A stretch of DNA of 16,574 bases from CAZLYK01 sp964563495 (GTDB taxonomy: Bacteria; Acidobacteriota; Blastocatellia; RBC074): NCBI GenBank assembly GCA_964563495.1, contig CAZLYK010000125.1, positions 1 through 16,574 of the forward strand, in the 5' to 3' direction. The translations under genes were made by a program, and so were the position numbers. Under the pieces are notes generated by a model. The model was not told the origin of the DNA. It worked only from the letters and a program-made list of their open reading frames with translations, and searched no databases. Positions 1-7,292 of this stretch are shown in pieces (the stretch's first letter is position 1; the number at the start of each line of letters is the position of its first letter).

Positions 1-1247
1 TCTGGTGGTGTTTGATAAAAATGTTTTGGTTTTAATCTGAGACTTGCGAGTACCCAGTCGAGCTCTTCACGGGCTAAGTGTATAGCTGCCCCCAAGCAAA
101 CTATATACTCAATAATTGACCTCAAAACCCGGAACGCAGCCAGCGCCAGGAAGAACAGGCCAATTGCCAGTCCCGACAAGGCTATAGTTGAAGATAACTG
201 GGATGATTGACTGGGCATACAAACTGAAAAGCTTAATAGGAAGCAAGCCAAAGCAGGGATGCCTATCCCTGCCGCACTGATTAATCGTCGTAAGAATATC
301 GGCATCATATATACAGACATTGTTATGAAACTGATCCTTTGGGCTGCCCTTCCTCCAAGCGCCAGCGCCACCTTCCGCCATTCAGATGGCAAAGGAACGC
401 ACCAAGAGGGAACAAGCTTGGGATATGCCCGACGCATAAAAGGCGTCAGAAGAGACACCACTCGGCAATCAAAATCAATGTTATCGGCGAACTCTTCTCC
501 ATTAAGGCGTTCGAGCCCTTTCATCGTGGGTATACAATGAGATCTCGAGGATTGATTCAGACTGGGGTGGTGATTGATCTGGTCACCAATCTGGTTGGAG
601 ACCTGAACAATTGTTTTGTGCTCAGATCCCGAGACCAAATCACTCAACTTTCGGTAATGATCAAGTACCATGTCTTCGGTTTTACCCTTTGTGTGAACTA
701 AAACCAGGAGCTGGCTGATTGAAGCAAACACGGCTGAACATTTTTCTGGTATCGAGACCGTATCTATGACAACACACTCGGCGCGGCAACTTTGAACAGC
801 ATCAGAAATAATCTCAGATAATAAGGATTTCAACTTTTCAAGATCATGTATTCTGATTGCTTCATTCGAATCACTCACCTCTTTTCGAACCAAAGGAAGG
901 AAGAATATACGCCCATCCTCAGGTAGAGCCGGCCATTCTTCTGTGTCAAAGTGAGAATCACACAGTTCGACCGGTAACACATGAGAATACCCCCCGACTA
1001 TAGCATCGTGGAGATAGGTAGCGTCATCAATATCTCGAACAGACTCGAATTGGGTAGTCAAACCGCGATTGTATATATCGGCATCAATCAGGAGCACATT
1101 TGGCCCTGCCTGCGATCGAGTAAGCATGCGGGCGATTTTTTTAGCCAGCGTAGATTTGCCAGCTCCACCCGCGCCAACAATCGTAATTAACACCGGTTCG
1201 ATTCGTCTTTCAAGAAGTGGCGCCTGCGTTTTCCGTATGGCGTTCAT
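1..1247 (-). CDS. MinD/ParA-like (SIMIBI) P-loop ATPase with C-terminal membrane segments, partial (C-terminus beyond the window)
   Basis: I translated this frame by hand from the ATG at 1247. It stays open for 415 codons to the window edge, so the protein is incomplete. Seen: a P-loop at residues 25-33 (GAGGAGKST), a Walker A'-like strand LLIDAD at 53-57 with an Arg close behind (IYNRG), and a Walker B-like strand VVIDT at 159-163. These place it in the SIMIBI class with MinD, ParA and bacterial tyrosine kinases. The signature Lys of the ParA/MinD deviant Walker A (KGGxGK) is Ala26 here. Two hydrophobic stretches at about 325-345 and 353-375 look like a membrane hairpin, followed by a basic region. 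The start is the first ATG after an in-frame stop at 1266-1268, with an AGGA ribosome site 8 bases upstream. It is the last visible gene of the TIR module, 116 bases after the two-TM gene, and uses many ATA, TTA and AGA codons, unlike the core genes. Specific function is unknown; a BY-kinase relative is the main alternative. Confidence 0.8.
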   Translation of the reverse strand, partial: MNAIRKTQAPLLERRIEPVLITIVGAGGAGKSTLAKKIARMLTRSQAGPNVLLIDADIYNRGLTTQFESVRDIDDATYLHDAIVGGYSHVLPVELCDSHFDTEEWPALPEDGRIFFLPLVRKEVSDSNEAIRIHDLEKLKSLLSEIISDAVQSCRAECVVIDTVSIPEKCSAVFASISQLLVLVHTKGKTEDMVLDHYRKLSDLVSGSEHKTIVQVSNQIGDQINHHPSLNQSSRSHCIPTMKGLERLNGEEFADNIDFDCRVVSLLTPFMRRAYPKLVPSWCVPLPSEWRKVALALGGRAAQRISFITMSVYMMPIFLRRLISAAGIGIPALACFLLSFSVCMPSQSSQLSSTIALSGLAIGLFFLALAAFRVLRSIIEYIVCLGAAIHLAREELDWVLASLRLKPKHFYQTPP

Positions 1248-1363
1248 AATTCGATTCCTGGGGTATTACTATCGAGTCGAAACCCATACCACCCAAGATA
1301 GAAACTCTTTAATGTCTCAGGACCACAACCTTGCCGGAGGGAACAGTATGTCAAGCCAGGTGA

Positions 1364-1726
1364 TCAGCGATAAATATCGATATTTCTCTTCCACCAGCTA
1401 GAAATTATCGACGATAGCCAGCCCCAGATGGCAGGGAGCACCCAGATAGCCAGCATCCACCAAGCCTCCGGATACTTCAGCCCTGCAATGGCCAAGCTGA
1501 TCAGAAATGACCAAAAAATCACTGTCCAAAAAATGTCTGACCAGGTTTTTTTCTTGACCTCAATCGGGTTTTTCGACATTTCTTCCATCTGCTTAAAGGC
1601 AAGATCGATCAGACCGTCTTCACCCAATCTATTGACCATGAGATCGTACTGATCATAGCCGAGCTGAGTCTTGATCTGGCTCAACAATTGTTGTTTGACG
1701 TCATAAGGTAGATCCACAGCTTTCAT
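1364..1726 (-). CDS. Small two-transmembrane protein of the TIR module
   Basis: This is a 120-residue protein of no family I recognise. The first 60 residues are hydrophilic and probably helical and cytosolic (acidic and Gln-rich at 11-50, basic KKK at 58-60). Two hydrophobic segments follow at about 65-84 and 88-109, both rich in Trp, and a short basic tail. The two segments are joined by a very short turn (residues 85-87, around a Pro), so both ends should lie on the same side. I prefer the ATG at 1726 over one 33 bases upstream because AAGGAG sits 8 bases before it. It lies 44 bases downstream of the TIR-FGE gene and 116 bases upstream of the ATPase, so the three are probably one transcript. 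It could be a membrane anchor, a pore-forming effector or a partner of the membrane-bound ATPase; the sequence does not decide. Confidence 0.75.
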   Translation of the reverse strand: MKAVDLPYDVKQQLLSQIKTQLGYDQYDLMVNRLGEDGLIDLAFKQMEEMSKNPIEVKKKTWSDIFWTVIFWSFLISLAIAGLKYPEAWWMLAIWVLPAIWGWLSSIISSWWKRNIDIYR

Positions 1727-1770
1727 GGCGGCCACTCCTTGCTTATGGACCTCGTGCAAGAGCTTTCAGC

Positions 1771-3636
1771 TCAGCTGCGAGGGTTGGGTTCACCGCCAGC
1801 AGGGCGGTCACTCTCAAATTCCAGTTTTTTGACCAGCAGGCGGTTCAGATCGCTACAGGCGAGCCGGAAGCCCAAGTCACGGTCGCCGGGCTCGGGCGGC
1901 CGACTGACATCAAAGAAGCCGGCGCCATAGACCTCTCCGATCTGCTCATATGATGCCCCCACCGTCATTTTCAATCCGTCTTCGCCATCAGCGCTCCACT
2001 CCCAGACATTTCCGACCAGATCCAATACTCCATAGGGGGAAGCTCCTTGCGGGAAGGCTTCGACCTGGGTGACGCGATTTAAATTTGATTCAGCGGTGTT
2101 GCAGCGGCTCTGATCGAAAACGTCGCCCCAGGGATAGAGGAGCCCATTTTCTCCGCGGCAGGCTTTTTCATATTCGGCACGCGATGGTAAACGCGCGCCC
2201 AGCCATTCGGCAAAATCGAAGCTGTCCTGCCAGGTGACGCCCGTGACTGGAGTATCCGTGCCGGCTTCTCTGGGATAAGGCGGGCTCATCCCTCGCCAAC
2301 CGACGGGGTATCTATGGCCTGTCGCTTTGACAAAGGTATGGTATTGCGCGTTGGTGATCTCAGTCAGGCTGATCCAGAACTCGTCGAGCGACTCCTTACG
2401 TTCGCGGAACGTGTGCAGCACGGCAACTGTCTGCTTTCCCCACTCATCCTCCATCTTGCGGATGAAAGCCTCGGGACATCCGCGAACGAAAGCCCCGGCA
2501 GGAATCCGGACCCAGTGAATGACAACCTGATCGCTGATCGCAGTAATCGCTCGATCGGCAACGATCGGGGCGAGGTCTGGACTGGGCAGTGGAGGAGTTT
2601 CCGGTTGAGTCGCCGGTACCGGACTGGAGACTGGTGTGGGTTTTGTCTCTTGCGTGGATGGCGGGGGCCGCACCCCCACCGGACTGGAGGCTGGTGTGGG
2701 TTTTGTCTCCAGTTGATCAAGCAGCCCCAGTACTTCTCTCGATTGGGGAGCAAACTGGCCGACCGAAGATTCCAACAATCGCCTGGCAGCCGGGATATCA
2801 CCCTGCTGAGCAAGCGATTCGGCTCTGGAAACAGCCTCTTCCTGAATGATGCTTTCCCAATGCTCAGGCGACAACCCCCAATCCCCGGCGCGATTTGATA
2901 AAGTACGGCGACGCTCCGGAACGATTTCACCCAGCTCAAGGTAATGGAGCACCAGTTGCCGAAATTTTTCTACCCTCGCGCCATAATCTTCGTCAATCCC
3001 CAAACGCTTCAGCGTTTTATCAAGCACCTTTTGCCCCGTCTCCGGATCAAGATCCAACAATTCCGCAAAATTCATGAGATCTTTGGTTACGCCGGCGCTC
3101 CAGCTACGCGCTTTCTTGATCCTCAGTTCGATTTCACGAGCAAAATCATCCTCTTTACTGCCCAGAGGATAGATATCGGGACTACTGCGTAGGTCCTCGG
3201 ATAAGGCGTTTCCCAGGTATCGCAGATAATCTTCACGCGACAATTCATATTTCCGAAGGGCCTGTTTAGCGCCGATTTGAACCTTCAGACCGTGAGCCAG
3301 TTGAGTTTCTTTGATGTGGATGGCGAGGAACTGTTTTCTTTCCTCGACCGCCACATTGATCTCATTACGAACGTCGTCTGAGCCGACTGCATCAGGAGAG
3401 AGAAATGTAATAAAGAAAGCACAGGCTTCAATCGCGCGCTGTATCTCTGCAGGCCATTCCCTTCCCAGCCGTATTCCCTCGTCGTACCAGACGCGGTAGC
3501 CCTGCTGAGACAAATAGAGGAGGTCAGGATAGACCTCCTCTCGATCTGAGTGCGCATAACTGACAAAGATAAAAGGTTGATCACCTTTATATGCAATAGG
3601 TTTTGACTGGTTGGTGACCATAATTTCTCTCGTCAT
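1771..3636 (-). CDS. TIR-domain protein with a C-terminal FGE-like (sulfatase-modifying-factor fold) domain
   Basis: A 621-residue multidomain protein. Residues 21-108 are a TIR domain of the bacterial TIR_2 type: FIFVSYAHSD at 22-31, BB-loop region YDEGIRLGREW at 51-61, and FLSPDA at 78-83. NEI at 91-93 places Glu92 where the NAD-cleaving glutamate of catalytic TIR domains lies. Residues 180-310 are helical, with two similar segments (about 187-209 and 245-269). Residues 311-358 are a Pro/Ser/Thr linker with a repeated TKPTPxSSPV. Residues 370-595 match FGE-sulfatase domains: EITNAQY at 426-432, TPVTGVTW at 462-469, RLPSRAEYEKACRG at 482-495, YPWG at 501-504, GNVWEW at 542-547 and LGFRLAC at 588-594. 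The two catalytic Cys of true formylglycine-generating enzymes are absent from the expected C-terminal region, so this domain more likely binds a ligand than modifies sulfatases. A second in-frame ATG at 3621 has a GAGAG just upstream and may be the real start. No signal peptide, so probably cytosolic. Confidence 0.88.
   Translation of the reverse strand: MTREIMVTNQSKPIAYKGDQPFIFVSYAHSDREEVYPDLLYLSQQGYRVWYDEGIRLGREWPAEIQRAIEACAFFITFLSPDAVGSDDVRNEINVAVEERKQFLAIHIKETQLAHGLKVQIGAKQALRKYELSREDYLRYLGNALSEDLRSSPDIYPLGSKEDDFAREIELRIKKARSWSAGVTKDLMNFAELLDLDPETGQKVLDKTLKRLGIDEDYGARVEKFRQLVLHYLELGEIVPERRRTLSNRAGDWGLSPEHWESIIQEEAVSRAESLAQQGDIPAARRLLESSVGQFAPQSREVLGLLDQLETKPTPASSPVGVRPPPSTQETKPTPVSSPVPATQPETPPLPSPDLAPIVADRAITAISDQVVIHWVRIPAGAFVRGCPEAFIRKMEDEWGKQTVAVLHTFRERKESLDEFWISLTEITNAQYHTFVKATGHRYPVGWRGMSPPYPREAGTDTPVTGVTWQDSFDFAEWLGARLPSRAEYEKACRGENGLLYPWGDVFDQSRCNTAESNLNRVTQVEAFPQGASPYGVLDLVGNVWEWSADGEDGLKMTVGASYEQIGEVYGAGFFDVSRPPEPGDRDLGFRLACSDLNRLLVKKLEFESDRPAGGEPNPRS
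2619..2709 (-). repeat. Imperfect direct repeat encoding the Pro/Ser/Thr linker of the TIR-FGE protein
   Basis: Two near-identical 31-base copies (2619-2649 and 2679-2709) lie exactly 60 bases apart. They encode the repeated linker residues ETKPTPxSSPV, 20 codons apart. The spacing keeps the frame, so copy number could vary between strains and change the length of the linker between the helical region and the FGE-like domain. Confidence 0.8.
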
Positions 3637-4154
3637 AATCCAATCTTTGGGCAGTAATTGCTCAAAGTGATTAAGACTATCACTCAGCTGGACTGAACAG
3701 ACTGGATCGTCTAACCGGAAATATTTGAGCTAGCTAAGGATGGGCTTCCAGCTTCATCAATCGGCAAGTAGATTTTTGAATGCTATCTCTTCAGTATGGC
3801 AAAAATACGCGCCAACCTACTTGGCTCAACTGATTAAAAGGTAATAAGTCAATGGATTGGCCAGGTTATTTTTTGTCAATTCCATTTGGAACAGCAGCCA
3901 CTAGCCTCGCTCACAAACACTCTCATAGGCATGCTCCATTTTTTTCAAGGCTCAAAATAATAATGCTGCAATCAAATGAAAAAATAATCAGCGATTACAA
4001 ATTAAGCTCTTGCTAAAAAATAATTAACTTGGCTGGATTATATCATTGAGGGTCATAGTTGCAACTTTTTATCCGGTCAATTTATAAAACGCGGCCCAGG
4101 CGTGAGCTGGATCTTACCGCCATTTGGCGATAAGGCGGTCCGAGAGCGAGGATC
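3637..4154. other. AT-rich gene-free stretch upstream of the TIR module
   Basis: I see no convincing gene on either strand. Only very short frames occur, such as 12- and 16-codon ATG frames on the minus strand near 3880-3930. Composition is far from the flanking core genes (16 of 60 bases G/C at 3961-4020). There are several A and T runs and a promoter-like pair at 4037-4064 facing the TIR gene. A small imperfect hairpin, with arms of about nine bases, lies around 4113-4133. The stretch probably holds the control region of the TIR module and marks the edge of the acquired segment. Confidence 0.6.
4037..4064 (-). promoter_or_regulatory. Candidate sigma70-type promoter facing the TIR-FGE gene
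   Basis: On the minus strand TTGCAA (4059-4064) is followed after 16 bases by a perfect TATAAT (4037-4042). Transcription would begin near 4030 and run into the TIR gene with a leader of about 390 bases, unusually long. The region is AT-rich, so a chance match is a real possibility. Confidence 0.35.
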
Positions 4155-4229
4155 GACAGGATTTTTGCGGGATTGAACTAGATAATGTCCGGTCGAATCC
4201 TGCAAAAATCCTGTCAATCCTGTCTATTT
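4155..4229 (-). repeat. Dispersed palindromic repeat, copy 1 (3' end of the YfhO-family gene)
   Basis: Twenty-base arms at 4155-4174 and 4196-4215 are complementary at 19 of 20 positions, with a 21-base loop. A tail reading AAATAGACAGGATT on the minus strand (4216-4229) adjoins. The stop codon of the YfhO-family gene (4214-4216) and its last few codons lie in the repeat. The hairpin lies just after the stop codon in the mRNA, where it could act as a terminator or 3' stabiliser, though no strong T run follows. Confidence 0.85.
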
Positions 4230-7200
4230 CGCTTTTCCCGAACGACCAATAAGAGCAGGCAGAGAGCGGTGATGAATGAAACCGCCGCCCCGATTTTTAT
4301 CGAAGCCGGGCGGTAAGACATCTCGACCAGGTGTTTCCCGGCCTCGAGCTGAACCCCGCGCAGGTTGTAATCGAGTCGCAACAACTCAGCCTCTACGCCA
4401 TCCACTTTGACCTGCCAGCCCGGCAGATCGACCTCGCTGCAGACGAGCAAAGATCTTTCCGGCCTCTCGGTTTCGATCGATAGATGCGCCGGTTCGCGCC
4501 TGAGGATATCGGCTTTAACGACCTTCCCCGCCTCACCCTGATCGGCACCGGTTTTTGAGAGCAGGTCGGGATGGAGCCTTGACGCAGTCGCGTGATCGAC
4601 CAGCGCGGTGAAGCGCGGATCGAAAGTTATTCCAGGCGAATCTATCGGGATTCCCTGGATCAGCTTGAGCTGATCACCTTCGAAAGCGATCCGCGCGTGC
4701 TTGACCAGCCAGGCCCTGGGCAAGGCTCGCAGATTTTCGTAGAGGCGAAACTGGCGATAAGGCCGGGCTTCGCTGTGAACCGGCAGCGGCCTCCAGCGCC
4801 GTGTATCGCTCAATCCACTGGTCGGAACCCTGGCCAGCTCGGTCTTGCGCTTCGAGGTCGAGTCCTCCCATAAAACACGCTTGATGCTGAGCGAGGCACG
4901 GTGATCGACTTTTGTTTCGATCATGACTGATTTGGCGCCGGAGCAAGTGGAGAGCCCGGCCGGTAGTTTGAAGTGTGCGGCGTAGGCGTGAGCCTGAAAA
5001 CCGGCGGCTGAATCGACGACCCAGCTATCAGCTACAGTGGCGCGAGAGTGTTTGATCAGGCGGCGCACGTCTTCGCGGTCATACGCCCATTCTGAAGTAT
5101 CGCGGCCGGCGAGCAGGCTCGACGTCCATTGTCCGCCCGTCTCGCAGCTGGCCTTGACCTGAGCGACGACCGAACGATCGGCGATCTCGGCCGAATTGGT
5201 CAAAGCCGAGATGATCGTCAGCGTGTCGCCGGACGCCCCGCCGTCGCCCGCATAGGCGGCGCTTTCGCCGCCGGCAAGCTCGATCTGTGGCAGGGATGGC
5301 AGGGGTGGCAGGGGTGGCAGGGGTGGCAGGGCATTTTTGGCCAATCCGGCTGCGGGCTGTTCGAGAATATCCGGCGGCACGAAGACATATCGGACGTTGA
5401 GCAGGTCCAGGGTGCGGTCTTGAGATTCGAGCAACGTCGCGAGGTAGGTGCGGCCGGCTTCGTCCATTCCGCTGAAGGTCTTGTAGCGCTCGTTGAGCAT
5501 CGGGTCGTAACCGGTCGCCATCTCGTGGCCGTAAAACCAGAATGGATTGAACTCACCGGTCTGCGGGTTGAGCATGATCTGATAACGAATCGGCTCGCGC
5601 TCGCTCTGATCTGCGGCCAGGCTCGCCGGCATGGCGGTCCCGACCAGGGTCTCCAGCTTGAACGGATTATTGATCGGCGCAAAGGCGGCATAAAGATTGA
5701 AATCGGCGATCAGCAATACCAGCAAGACCGGATACCATTGGCGGCGCCGTCGTGAATGAATGAAGATCAGGAGGGTTGCACCGGCGCAGGCCATGACGAT
5801 CATGGGCAGATAAAATTCCGCGCCCGCCGCTTGCAGGAACCCTTCCGGCAACTGCCCCAGGTCGGGAAGCGAGCGGATGATCTGTTCGGCCAGATCTTTC
5901 CGCCAGAGCACGAAACTTCCAACCAGATAACCGATAACCAGGAGCGCGATGACAGTCTTTCTGAGATAGCCGGCGAGGTCGGTCGAGGCTTCGCCCAAAA
6001 GCTTGTCGACGGCGTAGCCGGCCAAGACCGCGCAGGCCAGCGCGACCTCCATCCAGTGACGATTGGGGCTGCGAAAATGGCTGACCAGGGGAAAATGATA
6101 GAGCAGCCGGGCGATCGGTCCGGCATATTTACCGAGCGCCAAAACCGTGCCCGCCGTCGCGACGAGGCTCCAGAAGATGCCCAGCCGGTCGTGCCGGCGC
6201 GCAGCGTAGAAAGCGCCCGCAACGGCCAGTGTGACGGCTAGAAACCCCAGATAGATCTGCGCTTCGTTGTGATGCCAGTAGACGCCCCAATACGGCAACT
6301 GATAGATCTTCGCGCCGGCGCCGTGAAAAAATGGAAAGAGCGTTGTCAGGAGCGAGACCGGATGGAGCGAATGAAGCGTAAAGAGCTGGTAAGGCCATTG
6401 CCGGCGCACCGATTGACCGGCGATCTCCCACGCCGGGATTAATTGAATCGCCGCCAGCCCGGCCCCAGCCATAAACATGAGGGCGAACCGGGCGAGGAAG
6501 CGAAGCCTGAACTTGAGGGTATTAGCAGACCCACCATGTCTTTCGACGGCGCGGAAGAGCGCATATGCCGACGCGAGCAGCGAAGAGTAGACCAGCGGCT
6601 GAGGGTGCGCGGCGACGATCTGCCAGGCGACGACCAGCGCGCCTCCGACCAGATCGCGCAACCGGCCGTCGCGGCTGAGCCGGTCGATAAAGTAAAGCAC
6701 GAGCGGCGCCAGAGCGACGATGTGAAGAAATCCGGGGTAAAGCGTCCGCCCGACGGCGAACCCGCTCAGCGAATAGATGACGGCGGAGACCATGCCGGCC
6801 CGGCGTTTAAAACCCAGATTGCGCGTGTAGATGAAAGTCGCGACGAGCGAGAGGGCGAAGCTCAGTTCGAGCGAGAGCGTCAGCGTGCGCGAGGTAACAC
6901 CGAAGAGATAGATCCAATTGAGCGGGTCGAGCATTCCCGCCTGCCATTGGGCGAAGAGCGGAGTCCCGCTGTAAAGGTACGGCGTCCAGAGCGGCAGCCG
7001 GCCTGCCGTCAGCTGTTCGGCAAAAAATTTGTAAGCCGGGAAAAACCAGAAGACCGCATCCTGGTCGCCGAGCGTGAGCCATCCGAGCGTCTCACGCCAG
7101 AAGAAGACGGGAGGCAATAAGACCAGAAACAGGTATGAGAGAAGGTCGGCCTTTAACGCGGAGCCGCCGGGATTTATCAGAGATTGACCGGAGGTTGTCC

Positions 7201-7258
7201 CGTCGATCTCTGATAAATCCCGTTTATCCTGTCCATTTTTAATCGTCAAATCGGGCAA
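4214..7258 (-). CDS. YfhO-family multispanning membrane protein (GT-C-like)
   Basis: This 1014-residue reading frame has many hydrophobic segments between about 38 and 530, then a long extracytoplasmic-type region (about 531-985) and a last membrane helix at 987-1006 with a basic tail. GDQDAVFWFFP (64-74), LPLWTPYLYSGTPLFAQ (88-104) and LDPLNW (110-115) match the N-terminal loop of the YfhO/GT-C class, where acidic residues serve lipid-linked sugar transfer; in Bacillus, YfhO decorates lipoteichoic acid. The substrate here is unknown. A proline-rich run at 645-657 comes from a nine-base tandem repeat. The first reachable start is a TTG at 7258 with no good ribosome site, and the first 30 or so codons overlap a dispersed repeat, so the true start is uncertain; the protein is well supported from about residue 38 onward. 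The last residues and stop are also repeat-derived. It follows rplS by 34 bases on the same strand. Confidence 0.8.
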   Translation of the reverse strand: MPDLTIKNGQDKRDLSEIDGTTSGQSLINPGGSALKADLLSYLFLVLLPPVFFWRETLGWLTLGDQDAVFWFFPAYKFFAEQLTAGRLPLWTPYLYSGTPLFAQWQAGMLDPLNWIYLFGVTSRTLTLSLELSFALSLVATFIYTRNLGFKRRAGMVSAVIYSLSGFAVGRTLYPGFLHIVALAPLVLYFIDRLSRDGRLRDLVGGALVVAWQIVAAHPQPLVYSSLLASAYALFRAVERHGGSANTLKFRLRFLARFALMFMAGAGLAAIQLIPAWEIAGQSVRRQWPYQLFTLHSLHPVSLLTTLFPFFHGAGAKIYQLPYWGVYWHHNEAQIYLGFLAVTLAVAGAFYAARRHDRLGIFWSLVATAGTVLALGKYAGPIARLLYHFPLVSHFRSPNRHWMEVALACAVLAGYAVDKLLGEASTDLAGYLRKTVIALLVIGYLVGSFVLWRKDLAEQIIRSLPDLGQLPEGFLQAAGAEFYLPMIVMACAGATLLIFIHSRRRRQWYPVLLVLLIADFNLYAAFAPINNPFKLETLVGTAMPASLAADQSEREPIRYQIMLNPQTGEFNPFWFYGHEMATGYDPMLNERYKTFSGMDEAGRTYLATLLESQDRTLDLLNVRYVFVPPDILEQPAAGLAKNALPPLPPLPPLPSLPQIELAGGESAAYAGDGGASGDTLTIISALTNSAEIADRSVVAQVKASCETGGQWTSSLLAGRDTSEWAYDREDVRRLIKHSRATVADSWVVDSAAGFQAHAYAAHFKLPAGLSTCSGAKSVMIETKVDHRASLSIKRVLWEDSTSKRKTELARVPTSGLSDTRRWRPLPVHSEARPYRQFRLYENLRALPRAWLVKHARIAFEGDQLKLIQGIPIDSPGITFDPRFTALVDHATASRLHPDLLSKTGADQGEAGKVVKADILRREPAHLSIETERPERSLLVCSEVDLPGWQVKVDGVEAELLRLDYNLRGVQLEAGKHLVEMSYRPASIKIGAAVSFITALCLLLLVVREKRNRQD
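5288..5332 (-). repeat. Nine-base tandem repeat, five copies, inside the YfhO-family gene
   Basis: Five consecutive copies of TGGCAGGG plus one variable last base (units begin at 5288, 5297, 5306, 5315 and 5324). Read on the minus strand they encode the Leu-Pro-Pro run around residues 645-657 of the membrane protein. As the unit is three codons, gain or loss of copies would not break the frame. Confidence 0.92.
7169..7240 (-). repeat. Dispersed palindromic repeat, copy 2 (between rplS and the YfhO-family gene, overlapping its 5' end)
   Basis: Arms at 7169-7188 and 7202-7221 pair at 19 of 20 positions around a 13-base loop. A tail at 7222-7240 reads AAAAATGGACAGGATAAAC on the minus strand, a diverged form of the shared core. 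It starts about 50 bases after the rplS stop codon and lies in the first codons of the YfhO-family frame. If the TTG start is real, residues 7 to 30 of that protein are repeat-encoded. Confidence 0.8.
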
Positions 7259-7292
7259 TCGATCTGATTGACGAATTCGCCGGCGGTATCAG

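Noticed and set aside
259..701. Overlapping plus-strand frames of 93 and 120 codons, and a 90-codon minus-strand frame at 109-381
   Set aside because: They lie in other frames of the long ATPase gene, which has clear P-loop motifs; they show no recognisable domain.
1349..1354. TTGACA on the minus strand before the ATPase gene, a possible internal promoter
   Set aside because: No acceptable -10 box is found 16 to 18 bases downstream.
1846..1975. Possible diversity-generating retroelement variable region at the end of the FGE-like domain
   Set aside because: No template repeat, no reverse transcriptase and no run of AAY-type codons in the C-terminal segment.
2314..2939. Frames of 194 codons (plus) and 191 codons (minus) inside the TIR-FGE gene
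   Set aside because: Shadows of the TIR-FGE frame; their Arg- and Ser-rich content is typical of off-frame translation.
5129..7120. Long plus-strand frames (208, 161 and 225 codons) opposite the YfhO-family gene
   Set aside because: Antisense shadows in GC-rich DNA; charged, low-complexity products without motifs, against a clear membrane protein on the other strand.
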